64,000 bases of DNA from Bugula neritina. Lineage: Eukaryota; Bryozoa; Gymnolaemata; Cheilostomatida; Bugulidae. The position numbers and the translations under genes were made by a program. Below are positions 29,860 to 45,000 of the stretch, piece by piece. Within the stretch, counting starts at the first letter, position 1; every line of letters begins with the position of its first letter. The notes beneath the pieces are model-generated. The model was not told the DNA's origin, did not search any database, and saw only the letters and a program-made list of their open reading frames with translations. Location of the stretch: NCBI GenBank assembly GCA_964035545.1, contig CAXIUT010000183.1, positions 1,302,001 to 1,366,000 of the forward strand, in the 5' to 3' direction.

Positions 29860-29883
29860 AAGGATGCCCTTAACTATCCTGTG
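29860..29883 (-). repeat. Right terminal inverted repeat of the transposon
   Basis: Read on the - strand, this arm begins with the same 19 bases as the left arm, CACAGGATAGTTAAGGGCA, then T instead of A, then CCTT. The near-identity of the two arms suggests the element is not very old or was under recent selection for mobility, though 24 bp is too short to date it. Confidence 0.93.
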
Positions 29884-29885
29884 TA
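29884..29885. other. Target-site duplication TA, right copy
   Basis: The TA immediately after the CCTGTG end, followed by CCTAAATATACGG, the standard continuation of the CATACCTAAA monomer. This fixes the insertion point inside that monomer. Confidence 0.88.
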
Positions 29886-31160
29886 CCTAAATATACGGTA
29901 ATATACTGAAATTCACTGTAACGCATTGCAAAATACTGCAACATACTGAAATTCACTGCGACACACTGAAATACGCTGCAAAATACTACAACATACTGAA
30001 ATAAACTGTAACATGTTGAAATACACTGCAACACATTGAAAAATACTGCAACATACTGAAATATACTGTAACACACTGAAATATACTGCAACATACTGAA
30101 ATACACTGTAACATACTGAAATATACTGCAACATACTGAAATACACTGCTACATACTGAAATATACTGCAACATACTGCAACATACTGCAATACACTGTA
30201 AAATACTGAAATACACTGCAACATACTACAACATATTGAAATACACTGCAACACATTGAAATACACTGCAACTTATCGAATATATGGAAAACTACTGAAA
30301 TATACTGTAACGCATTGAAAAAGACTGCAACATACTGAAATATATTGCGACACATTGCAATATACTGTAATATACTGAAAAATGCTGTATCACACTGAAA
30401 TATACTGCAATTCGCTGAAATATACTGCAACATACTGAAATACACCGCAACATCCTACAACATACTAAAATACACTGTAACATTTCGAAATACACTGCAA
30501 CACATTGAATTATACTGCAACATAACGAAATATATGGTAAACTACTGAAATATATTTTAACAAATTGAAAAATACTGCAACATACTGAAATATACTGTAA
30601 CACACTGAAGTATACTGCAACATACTGAAATACACTGTAACATACTGAAATATACTGCAACATACTGAAATACACTGCTACATACTGAAATATACTGCAA
30701 CGTACTGCAACATACTGCAGCATACTGAAATACACTGTAACATACTGAAATACACTGCAACATACTACCACATATTGAAATACACTGCAACACATTGAAA
30801 TGTACTGCAACATACCGAAATATATGGTAAACTACTAAAATATACTGTAACACATTGAAAAATACTGCAACATACTGAAATATACTGCGACACCTAGCAA
30901 TATACTGTAACATACTGAAATATTCTCTAGCACACTGAAATACAATGCAACTTACTGAAATATACTGCAACATACTGAAATACACTGCAACATCCTACAA
31001 TATGCTGAAATACACAGTAACATATTGAAATACACTGCAACATATTGAAATATACTGCAACACATTGAAATATACTGCGACATACCTAAATATACGGTAA
31101 TATACTGAAATATACTGTAACACATTGAAAAATACTGCAACATACTGAAATATACTGTAA
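29886..31160 (+). repeat. Satellite segment right of the transposon
   Basis: Aligned with about 39345-40199 at offset 9459. It carries the CTTATCGAA 9-mer followed by TATATGGAAAACTACTG (from about 30272), the CTGCAGCATAC variant near 30716 and the CACCTAGCAA variant near 30891. After about 30730 it follows the route of 1720-2250 rather than that of 40200. There is no gene here. Confidence 0.7.
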
Positions 31161-34100
31161 CACACCGAAATATACTGCAACATACTGAAATACACTGTAA
31201 CATACTGAAATACACTGCTACATACTGAAATATACTGCAACATACTGCAACATACTGAAATACACAGTAACATACTGAAATAAACTGCAACATACTACAA
31301 CATATTGAAATACACTGCAACATATTGAAATATACTGCAACATACCTAAATATACGGTAATATACTGAAATTCACTGTAACGCATTGCAAAATACTGCAA
31401 CATACTGAAATTCACTGCGACACACTGAAATACGCTGCAAAATACTACAACATACTGAAATAAACTGTAACATGTTGAAATACACTGCAACACATTGAAA
31501 AATACTGCAACATACTGAAATATACTGTAACACACTGAAATATACTGCAACATACTGAAATACACTGTAACATACTGAAATATACTGCAACATACTGAAA
31601 TACACTGCTACATACTGAAATATACTGCAACATACTGCAACATACTGCAATACACTGTAAAATACTGAAATACACTGCAACATACTACTACAACATATCG
31701 AAATACACTGCAACACATTGAAATACACTGCAACTTACCGAATATATGGTAAACTACTGAAATATACTGTAACGCATTGAAAAGTACTGCAACATACTGA
31801 AATATATTGCGACACATTGCAATAAACTGTAACATACTGAAAAATGCTGTAGCACACTGAAATACACTGCCATTCACTGAAATATACTGCAACATACTGA
31901 AATACACCGCAACATCCTACAACATACTGAAGTACACTGTAACATATTGAAATACACTGCAACACATTGAAATATACTGCAACATACCGAAATATATCGT
32001 AAACTACTGAAATATACTGTAACACATTGAAAAAAACTGCAACATACTGAAATATACTGTAACAAACCGAATAATACTGCAACATACTGAAATACACTGT
32101 AACATACTGAAATATACTGTAACATACTGAAATACACTGCTACATACTGAAATATGCTGCAACATACTGCAACATACTGAAATAAACTGCAACTTACCGA
32201 ATATATGGTAAACTACTGAAATATACTGTAACGCATTGAAAAATACTGCAACATACTGAAATATATTGCGACACATTGAAATATACTGCAACATACCTAA
32301 ATATACGGTAATATACTGAAATTCACTGTAACGCATTGCAAAATACTGCAACATACTGAAATTCACTGCGACACACTGAAATACGCTGCAAAATACTACA
32401 ACATACTGAAATAAACTGTAACATATTGAAATACACTGCAACACATTGAAAAATACTGCAACATACTGAAATTTACTGTAACACACTGAAATATACTGCA
32501 ACATACTGAAATACACTGTAACATACTGAAATATACTGCAACATACTGAAATACACTGCTACATACTGAAATATACTGCAACATACTGCAACATACTGCA
32601 ATACACTGTAACATACTGAAATACACTGCAACATACTACAACATATTGAAATACACTGCAACACATTGAAATACACTGCAACTTACCGAATATATGGTAA
32701 ACTACTGAAATATACTGTAACGCATTGAAAAATACTGCAACATACTGAAATATATTGCGACACATTGCAATATACTGTAACATACTGAAAAATGCTGTAG
32801 CACACTGAAATATACTGCAATTCACTGAAATATATGGTAAACTACTGAAATATACTGTAACACATTGAAAAATACTGCAACATACTGAAATACACTGTAA
32901 CATACTGAAATAAACTGCAACATACTACAACATATTGAAATACACTGCAACAAATTGAAATATACTGCAACATACCTAAATATACGGTAATATACTGAAA
33001 TTCACTGTAACGCATTGCAAAATACTGCAACATACTGAAATTCACTGCGACACACTGAAATACGCTGCAAAATACTACAACATACTGAAATAAACTGTAA
33101 CATATTGAAATACACTGCAACACATTGAAATATACTGCAACATAACAAAATATATGGTAAACTACTGAAATAGACTTTAACACATTGAAAAATACTGCAA
33201 CATACTGAAATACACTGTAACATACTGAAATATACTGCAACATACTGAAAGACACTGCTACATACTGAAATATACTGCAACGTACTGCAACATACTCCAG
33301 CATACTGAAATACACTGTAACATACTGAAATACACTGCAACATACTACCACATATTGAAATACACTGCAACACATTGAAATGTACTGCAACATACCGAAA
33401 TATATGGTAAACTACTAAAATATACTGTAACACATTGAAAAATACTGCAACATACTGAAATATACTGTAACACATCGAAATATACTGCAACATACTGAAA
33501 TACACTGCAACACATTGAAATATACTGCAACATACCTAAATATACGGTAATATACTGAAATTCACTGTAACGCATTGCAAAATACTGCAACATACTGAAG
33601 TTCACTGCGACACACTGAAATACGCTGCAAAATACTACAACATACTGAAATAAACTGTAACATGTTGAAATACACTGCAACACTTTGAAATATACTGCAA
33701 CATACCGAAATGTATGGTAAACTACTGCAACATACTACAACATACTGAAATACACTGCAACACATTGAAATATACTGCGACATACCTAAATATACGGTAA
33801 TATACTGAAATATACTGTAAAACATTGAAAAACACTGCAACATACTGAAATATACTGTAACACATCGAAATATACTGCAACATACTGAAATACACTGTAA
33901 CATACTGAAATACACTGCTACATACTGAAATATACTGCAACATACTGCAACATACTGAAATACACAGTAACATACTGAAATAAACTGCAACATACTACAA
34001 CATATTGAAATACACTGCAACATATTGAAATATACTGCAACATACCTAAATATACGGTAATATACTGAAATTCACTGTAACGCATTGCAAAATACTGCAA

Positions 34101-37100
34101 CATACTGAAATTCACTGCGACACACTGAAATACGCTGCAAAATATTACAACATACTGAAATAAACTGTAACATGTTGAAATACACTGCAACACATTGAAA
34201 AATACTGCAACATACTGAAATATACTGTAACACACTGAAATATACTGCAACATACTGAAATACACTGTAACATACTGAAATATACTGCAACATACTGAAA
34301 TACACTGCTACATACTGAAATATACTGCAACATACTGCAACATACTGCAATACACTGTAAAATACTGAAATACACTGCAACATACTACTACAACATATCG
34401 AAATACACTGCAACACATTGAAATACACTGCAACTTACCGAATATATGGTAAACTACTGAAATATACTGTAACGCATTGAAAAGTACTGCAACATACTGA
34501 AATATATTGCGACACATTGCAATAAACTGTAACATACTGAAAAATGCTGTAGCACACTGAAATACACTGCCATTCACTGAAATATACTGCAACATACTGA
34601 AATACACCGCAACATCCTACAACATACTGAAGTACACTGTAACATATTGAAATACACTGCAACACATTGAAATATACTGCAACATACCGAAATATATCGT
34701 AAACTACTGAAATATACTGTAACACATTGAAAAAAACTGCAACATACTGAAATATACTGTAACAAACCGAATAATACTGCAACATACTGAAATACACTGT
34801 AACATACTGAAATATACTGTAACATACTGAAATACACTGCTACATACTGAAATATGCTGCAACATACTGCAACATACTGAAATAAACTGCAACTTACCGA
34901 ATATATGGTAAACTACTGAAATATACTGTAATGCATTGAAAAATACTGCAACATACTGAAATATATTGCGACACATTGAAATATACTGCAACATACCTAA
35001 ATATACGGTAATATACTGAAATTCACTGTAACGCATTGCAAAATACTGCAACATACTGAAATTCACTGCGACACACTGAAATACGCTGCAAAATACTACA
35101 ACATACTGAAATAAACTGTAACATATTGAAATACACTGCAACACATTGAAAAATACTGCAACATACTGAAATTTACTGTAACACACTGAAATATACTGCA
35201 ACATACTGAAATACACTGTAACATACTGAAATATACTGCAACATACTGAAATACACTGCTACATACTGAAATATACTGCAACATACTGCAACATACTGCA
35301 ATACACTGTAACATACTGAAATACACTGCAACATACTACAACATATTGAAATACACTGCAACACATTGAAATACACTGCAACTTACCGAATATAGGGTAA
35401 ACTACTGAAATATACTGTAACGCATTGAAAAATACTGCAACATACTGAAATATATTGCGACACATTGCAATATACTGTAACATACTGAAAAATGCTGTAG
35501 CACACTGAAATATACTGCAATTCACTGAAATATATGGTAAACTACTGAAATATACTGTAACACATTGAAAAATACTGCAACATACTGAAATACACTGTAA
35601 CATACTGAAATAAACTGCAACATACTACAACATATTGAAATACACTGCAACAAATTGAAATATACTGCAACATACCTAAATATACGGTAATATACTGAAA
35701 TTCACTGTAACGCATTGCAAAATACTGCAACATACTGAAATTCACTGCGACACACTGAAATACGCTGCAAAATACTACAACATACTGAAATAAACTGTAA
35801 CATATTGAAATACACTGCAACACATTGAAATATACTGCAACATAACAAAATATATGGTAAACTACTGAAATAGACTTTAACACATTGAAAAATACTGCAA
35901 CATACTGAAATACACTGTAACATACTGAAATATACTGCAACATACTGAAAGACACTGCTACATACTGAAATATACTGCAACGTACTGCAACATACTCCAG
36001 CATACTGAAATACACTGTAACATACTGAAATACACTGCAACATACTACCACATATTGAAATACACTGCAACACATTGAAATGTACTGCAACATACCGAAA
36101 TATATGGTAAACTACTAAAATATACTGTAACACATTGAAAAATACTGCAACATACTGAAATATACTGTAACACATCGAAATATACTGCAACATACTGAAA
36201 TACACTGCAACACATTGAAATATACTGCAACATACCTAAATATACGGTAATATACTGAAATTCACTGTAACGCATTGCAAAATACTGCAACATACTGAAG
36301 TTCACTGCGACACACTGAAATACGCTGCAAAATACTACAACATACTGAAATAAACTGTAACATGTTGAAATACACTGCAACACTTTGAAATATACTGCAA
36401 CATACCGAAATGTATGGTAAACTACTGCAACATACTACAACATACTGAAATACACTGCAACACATTGAAATATACTGCGACATACCTAAATATACGGTAA
36501 TATACTGAAATATACTGTAAAACATTGAAAAACACTGCAACATACTGAAATATACTGTAACACATCGAAATATACTGCAACATACTGAAATACACTGTAA
36601 CATACTGAAATACACTGCTACATACTGAAATATACTGCAACATACTGCAACATACTGAAATACACAGTAACATACTGAAATAAACTGCAACATACTACAA
36701 CATATTGAAATACACTGCAACATATTGAAATATACTGCAACATACCTAAATATACGGTAATATACTGAAATTCACTGTAACGCATTGCAAAATACTGCAA
36801 CATACTGAAATTCACTGCGACACACTGAAATACGCTGCAAAATATTACAACATACTGAAATAAACTGTAACATGTTGAAATACACTGCAACACATTGAAA
36901 AATACTGCAACATACTGAAATATACTGTAACACACTGAAATATACTGCAACATACTGAAATACACTGTAACATACTGAAATATACTGCAACATACTGAAA
37001 TACACTGCTACATACTGAAATATACTGCAACATACTGCAACATACTGCAATACACTGTAAAATACTGAAATACACTGCAACATACTACTACAACATATCG

Positions 37101-39160
37101 AAATACACTGCAACACATTGAAATACACTGCAACTTACCGAATATATGGTAAACTACTGAAATATACTGTAACGCATTGAAAAGTACTGCAACATACTGA
37201 AATATATTGCGACACATTGCAATAAACTGTAACATACTGAAAAATGCTGTAGCACACTGAAATACACTGCCATTCACTGAAATATACTGCAACATACTGA
37301 AATACACCGCAACATCCTACAACATACTGAAGTACACTGTAACATATTGAAATACACTGCAACACATTGAAATATACTGCAACATACCGAAATATATCGT
37401 AAACTACTGAAATATACTGTAACACATTGAAAAAAACTGCAACATACTGAAATATACTGTAACAAACCGAATAATACTGCAACATACTGAAATACACTGT
37501 AACATACTGAAATATACTGTAACATACTGAAATACACTGCTACATACTGAAATATGCTGCAACATACTGCAACATACTGAAATAAACTGCAACTTACCGA
37601 ATATATGGTAAACTACTGAAATATACTGTAATGCATTGAAAAATACTGCAACATACTGAAATATATTGCGACACATTGAAATATACTGCAACATACCTAA
37701 ATATACGGTAATATACTGAAATTCACTGTAACGCATTGCAAAATACTGCAACATACTGAAATTCACTGCGACACACTGAAATACGCTGCAAAATACTACA
37801 ACATACTGAAATAAACTGTAACATATTGAAATACACTGCAACACATTGAAAAATACTGCAACATACTGAAATTTACTGTAACACACTGAAATATACTGCA
37901 ACATACTGAAATACACTGTAACATACTGAAATATACTGCAACATACTGAAATACACTGCTACATACTGAAATATACTGCAACATACTGCAACATACTGCA
38001 ATACACTGTAACATACTGAAATACACTGCAACATACTACAACATATTGAAATACACTGCAACACATTGAAATACACTGCAACTTACCGAATATAGGGTAA
38101 ACTACTGAAATATACTGTAACGCATTGAAAAATACTGCAACATACTGAAATATATTGCGACACATTGCAATATACTGTAACATACTGAAAAATGCTGTAG
38201 CACACTGAAATATACTGCAATTCACTGAAATATATGGTAAACTACTGAAATATACTGTAACACATTGAAAAATACTGCAACATACTGAAATACACTGTAA
38301 CATACTGAAATAAACTGCAACATACTACAACATATTGAAATACACTGCAACAAATTGAAATATACTGCAACATACCTAAATATACGGTAATATACTGAAA
38401 TTCACTGTAACGCATTGCAAAATACTGCAACATACTGAAATTCACTGCGACACACTGAAATACGCTGCAAAATACTACAACATACTGAAATAAACTGTAA
38501 CATATTGAAATACACTGTAACATACTGAAATATACTGCAACACACTGAAATACACTGCTACATACTGAAATATACTGCAACGTACTGCAACATACTCCAG
38601 CATACTGAAATACACTGTAACATACTGAAATACACTGCAACATACTACCACATATTGAAATACACTGCAACACATTGAAATGTACTGCAACATACCGAAA
38701 TATATGGTAAACTACTAAAATATACTGTAACACATTGAAAAATACTGCAACATACTGAAATATACTGTAACACATCGAAATATACTGCAACATACTGAAA
38801 TACACTGCAACACATTGAAATATACTGCAACATACCTAAATATACGGTAATATACTGAAATTCACTGTAACGCATTGCAAAATACTGCAACATACTGAAA
38901 TTCACTGCGACACACTGAAATACGCTGCAAAATACTACAACATACTGAAATAAACTGTAACATGTTGAAATACACTGCAACACTTTGAAATATACTGCAA
39001 CATACCGAAATGTATGGTAAACTACTGCAACATACTACAACATACTGAAATACACTGCAACACATTGAAATATACTGCGACATACCTAAATATACGGTAA
39101 TATACTGAAATATACTGTAAAACATTGAAAAACACTGCAACATACTGAAATATACTGTAA
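31161..39160 (+). repeat. Three tandem copies of a 2700-bp higher-order unit
   Basis: Copies about 31161-33860, 33861-36560 and 36561-39160. Positions 31735, 34435 and 37135 are equivalent, as are 32396, 35096 and 37796: exactly 2700 bp. Copies 2 and 3 share variants absent from copy 1 (CGAATATAGGGTAAAC at 35387 and 38087; GTAATGCATTG at 34928 and 37628), so copy 3 and copy 2 are the closest pair. Copy 3 is 2600 bp long because of an exact 100-bp deletion near 38516 that removed the CATAACAAAA and TAGACTTTAA monomers. Confidence 0.87.
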
Positions 39161-42068
39161 CACATCGAAATATACTGCAACATACTGAAATACACTGTAA
39201 CATACTGAAATACACTGCTACATACTGAAATATACTGCAACATACTGCAACATACTGAAATACACAGTAACATACTGAAATAAACTGCAACATACTACAA
39301 CATATTGAAATACACTGCAACACATTGAAATATACTGCAACATACCTAAATATACGGTAATATACTGAAATTCACTGTAACGCATTGCAAAATACTGCAA
39401 CATACTGAAATTCACTGCGACACACTGAAATACGCTGCAAAATACTACAACATACTGAAATAAACTGTAACATGTTGAAATACACTGCAACACATTGAAA
39501 AATACTGCAACATACTGAAATATACTGTAACACACTGAAATATACTGCAACATACTGAAATACACTGTAACATACTGAAATATACTGCAACATACTGAAA
39601 TACACTGCTACATACTGAAATATACTGCAACATACTGCAACATACTGCAATACACTGTAAAATACTGAAATACACTGCAACATACTACAACATATTGAAA
39701 TACACTGCAACACATTGAAATACACTGCAACTTATCGAATATATGGAAAACTACTGAAATATACTGTAACGCATTGAAAAAGACTGCAACATACTGAAAT
39801 ATATTGCGACACATTGCAATATACTGTAATATACTGAAAAATGCTGTATCACACTGAAATATACTGCAATTCGCTGAAATATACTGCAACATACTGAAAT
39901 ACACCGCAACATCCTACAACATACTAAAATACACTGTAACATTTCGAAATACACTGCAACACATTGAATTATACTGCAACATAACGAAATATATGGTAAA
40001 CTACTGAAATATATTTTAACAAATTGAAAAATACTGCAACATACTGAAATATACTGTAACACACTGAAGTATACTGCAACATACTGAAATACACTGTAAC
40101 ATACTGAAATATACTGCAACATACTGAAATACACTGCTACATACTGAAACATACTGCAACGTACTGCAACATACTGCAGCATACTGAAATACACTGTAAC
40201 ATATTGAAATACACTGCAACAAATTGAAATATACTGCAACATACCTAAATATACGGTAATATACTGAAATTCACTGTAACGCATTGCAAAATACTGCAAC
40301 ATACTGAAATTCACTGCGACACACTGAAATACGCTGCAAAATACTACAACATACTGAAATAAACTGTAACATATTGAAATACACTGTAACATACTGAAAT
40401 ATACTGCAACATACTGAAATACACTGCTACATACTGAAATATACTGCAACGTACTGCAACATACTCCAGCATACTGAAATACACTGTAACATACTGAAAT
40501 ACACTGCAACATACTACCACATACTGAAATACACTGCAACACATTGAAATGTACTGCAACATACCGAAATATATGGTAAACTACTAAAATATACTGTAAC
40601 ACATTGAAAAATACTGCAACATACTGAAATATACTGTAACACATCGAAATATACTGCAACATACTGAAATACACTGCAACACATTGAAATATACTGCAAC
40701 ATACCTAAATATACGGTAATATACTGAAATTCACTGTAACGCATTGCAAAATACTGCAACATACTGAAATTCACTGCGACACACTGAAATACGCTGCAAA
40801 ATACTACAACATACTGAAATAAACTGTAACATGTTGAAATACACTGCAACACTTTGAAATATACTGCAACATACCGAAATGTATGGTAAACTACTGCAAC
40901 ATACTACAACATACTGAAATACACTGCAACACATTGAAATATACTGCGACATACCTAAATATACGGTAATATACTGAAATATACTGTAAAACATTGAAAA
41001 ACACTGCAACATACTGAAATATACTGTAACACATCGAAATATACTGCAACATACTGAAATACACTGTAACATACTGAAATACACTGCTACATACTGAAAT
41101 ATACTGCAACATACTGCAACATACTGAAATACACAGTAACATACTGAAATAAACTGCAACATACTACAACATATTGAAATACACTGCAACACATTGAAAT
41201 ATACTGCAACATACCTAAATATACGGTAATATACTGAAATTCACTGTAACGCATTGCAAAATACTGCAACATACTGAAATTCACTGCGACACACTGAAAT
41301 ACGCTGCAAAATACTACAACATACTGAAATAAACTGTAACATGTTGAAATACACTGCAACACATTGAAAAATACTGCAACATACTGAAATATACTGTAAC
41401 ACACTGAAATATACTGCAACATACTGAAATACACTGTAACATACTGAAATATACTGCAACATACTGAAATACACTGCTACATACTGAAATATACTGCAAC
41501 ATACTGCAACATACTGCAATACACTGTAAAATACTGAAATACACTGCAACATACTACAACATATTGAAATACACTGCAACACATTGAAATACACTGCAAC
41601 TTATCGAATATATGGAAAACTACTGAAATATACTGTAACGCATTGAAAAAGACTGCAACATACTGAAATATATTGCGACACATTGCAATATACTGTAATA
41701 TACTGAAAAATGCTGTATCACACTGAAATATACTGCAATTCGCTGAAATATACTGCAACATACTGAAATACACCGCAACATCCTACAACATACTAAAATA
41801 CACTGTAACATTTCGAAATACACTGCAACACATTGAATTATACTGCAACATAACGAAATATATGGTAAACTACTGAAATATATTTTAACAAATTGAAAAA
41901 TACTGCAACATACTGAAATATACTGTAACACACTGAAGTATACTGCAACATACTGAAATACACTGTAACATACTGAAATATACTGCAACATACTGAAATA
42001 CACTGCTACATACTGAAACATACTGCAACGTACTGCAACATACTGCAGCATACTGAAATACACTGTAA
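38331..42068 (+). repeat. Tandem higher-order pair, 1869-bp unit
   Basis: Copies 38331-40199 and 40200-42068 match at offset 1869 (38645 with 40514, 39022 with 40891, 39608 with 41477). The junction at 40200 follows CTGAAATACACTGTAA and enters CATATTGAAATACACTGCAA, whereas copy 1 is preceded by CATACTACAA. It overlaps the third 2700-bp copy, so parts of that unit were duplicated again. Confidence 0.83.
39343..39344. other. Paralogous empty insertion site for the transposon
   Basis: The satellite to the right of the transposon aligns with sequence starting here at a constant offset of 9459 bp (for example 29913 with 39372 and 30149 with 39608). At the equivalent position the array reads CTGCAACATACCTAAA with a single TA and no insert. 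This is the pre-insertion state and supports the TA duplication and element boundaries. Confidence 0.85.
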
Positions 42069-45000
42069 CATACTGAAATACACTGCAACATACTACCACA
42101 TATTGAAATACACTGCAACACATGGAAATGTACTGCAACATACCGAAATATATGGTAAACTACTAAAATATACTGTAACACATTGAAAAATACTGCAACA
42201 TACTGAAATATACTGCGACACCTAGCAATATACTGTAACATACTGAAATATGCTCTAGCACACTGAAATACAATGCAACTTACTGAAATATACTGCAACA
42301 TACTGAAATACACTGCAACATCCTACAATATGCTGAAATACACAGTAACATATTGAAATACACTGCAACATATTGAAATATACTGCAACACATTGAAATA
42401 TACTGCGACATACCTAAATATACGGTAATATACTGAAATATACTGTAACACATTGAAAAATACTGCAACATACTGAAATATACTGTAACACACCGAAATA
42501 TACTGCAACATACTGAAATACACTGTAACATACTGAAATACACTGCTACATACTGAAATATACTGCAACATACTGCAACATACTGAAATACACAGTAACA
42601 TACTGAAATAAACTGCAACATACTGAAATACACTGCTACATACTGAAATATGCTGCAACATACTGCAACATACTGAAATAAACTGCAACATACTACAACA
42701 TATTGAAATACACTGCAACACATTGAAATATACTGCATCATACCTAAATATACGGTAATATACTGAAATTCACTGTAACGCATTGCAAAATACTGCAACA
42801 TACTGAAATTCACTGCGACACACTGAAATACGCTGCAAAATACTACAACATACTGAAATAAACTGTAACATATTGAAATACACTGCAACACATTGAAAAA
42901 TACTGCAACATACTGAAATTTACTGTAACACACTGAAATATACTGCAACATACTGAAATACACTGTAACATACTGAAATATATTGCAACATACTGAAATA
43001 CACTGCTACATACTGAAATATACTGCAACATACTGCAACATACTGCAATACACTGTAACATACTGAAATACACTGCAACATACTACAACATATTGAAATA
43101 CACTGCAACACATTGAAATACACTGCAACTTACCGAATATATGGTAAACTACTGAAATATACTGTAACGCATTGAAAAATACTGCAACATACTGAAATAT
43201 ATTGCGACACATTGCAATATACTGTAACATACTGAAAAATGCTGTAGCACACTGAAATATACTGCAATTCACTGAAATATACTGCAACATACTGAAATAC
43301 ACCGCAACATCCTACAACATACTGAAATACTTTGTAACATATTGAAATACACTGCAACACATTGAAATATACTGCAACATAACGAAATATATGGTAAACT
43401 AATGAAATATATTTTAACACATTGAAAAATACTGCAACATACTGAAATATATTTTAACACATTGAAAAATACTGCAACATACTGAAATACACTGCAACAC
43501 ATTGAAATATACTGCAACATACCGAAATATATGGTAAACTACTGAAATATACTGTAACACATTGAAAAATACTGCAACATACTGAAATACACTGTAACAT
43601 ACTGAAATAAACTGCAACATACTACAACATATTGAAATACACTGCAACAAATTGAAATATACTGCAACATACCTAAATATACGGTAATATACTGAAATTC
43701 ACTGTAACGCATTGCAAAATACTGCAACATACTGAAATTCACTGCGACACACTGAAATACGCTGCAAAATACTACAACATACTGAAATAAACTGTAACAT
43801 ATTGAAATACACTGCAACACATTGAAATATACTGCAACATAACAAAATATATGGTAAACTACTGAAATAGACTTTAACACATTGAAAAATACTGCAACAT
43901 ACTGAAATACACTGTAACATACTGAAATATACTGCAACATACTGAAATACACTGCTACATACTGAAATATACTGCAACGTACTGCAACATACTCCAGCAT
44001 ACTGAAATACACTGTAACATACTGAAATACACTGTAACATAATGAAGTACACTGCAACACATTGAAATATACTGCAACATGCCAAAATATATGGTAAACA
44101 ACTGAAATATACTTTAACACATTGAAAAATACTGCAACATACTGAAATATACTGCGACACTTTGCAATATACTGTAACATACCGAAATATGCTCTAGCAC
44201 ACTGAAATACACTGCAACTCACTGAAATATACTGCAACATACTGAAATACACTGTGACATCCTGAAATATACTGCAACATTCTGAAATACACTGCTACAT
44301 ACTGAAATATACTGCAACATACTGCAACATACTGAAATACACTGCAACATACTACAACATACTGAAATACGCTGCAACACATTGAAATATACTGCAACAT
44401 ACCTAAATATACGGTAATATACCGAAATATACTGTAACGCATTGCAAAATAATGCAACATACTGAAATACACTGCGACACACTGAAATACGCTGCAAAAT
44501 ACTACAACATACTGAAATAAACTGTAACACATTGAAATACACTGCAAAACATTGAAAAATAATGCAATATACTGAAATATACTGTAACACACTGAAATAT
44601 ACTGCAACATACTGAAATACACTGTAACATACTGAAATATACTGTAACATACTGCAACATACTGAAATACACTGTAACATACTGAGATACACTGCCGCAT
44701 ACTGCAACATATTGACCTACACTGCAACACATTGAAATATATTGCAACTTATCGAATATATGGAAAACTACTGAAATTTACTGTAACGCATTGAAAAAGA
44801 CTGCAACATACTGAAATATATTGCGACACATTGCAATATACTGTTATATACTGAAAAATGCTGTATCACACTGAAATATACTGCAATTCGCTGAAATATA
44901 CTGCAACATACTGAAATACACCGCAACATCCTACAACATACTAAAATACACTGTAACATTTCGAAATACACTGCAAAACATTGAATTATACTGCAACATA

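Larger units (their letters stand above)
29129..29883. mobile_element. MITE-like non-autonomous DNA transposon, TA target site (possibly Tc1/mariner type)
   Basis: A 755-bp AT-rich segment unrelated to the satellite. Seen directly: near-perfect 24-bp terminal inverted repeats beginning CACAGGATAGTTAAGGGCA, a flanking TA on each side, and the two satellite flanks joining into a normal monomer (CATACCTAAA) once the element and one TA are removed. No open reading frame of useful length lies inside, so it cannot supply a transposase and must have depended on one encoded elsewhere. From family knowledge, a TA duplication is the hallmark of the IS630/Tc1/mariner superfamily. The CACAGG terminus is not one I recognise from a named family, so that placement is an inference. 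The interior holds a diverged 180-bp direct duplication and T-rich tracts. It is the only copy in the window. Orientation cannot be assigned without a coding strand. Confidence 0.9.

Noticed and set aside
29129-29883. A gene or a transposase remnant inside the insertion
   Set aside because: No open frame of meaningful length is present on either strand, and nothing resembles a DDE/D domain. The inverted ends and TA duplication explain the segment as a non-autonomous element.
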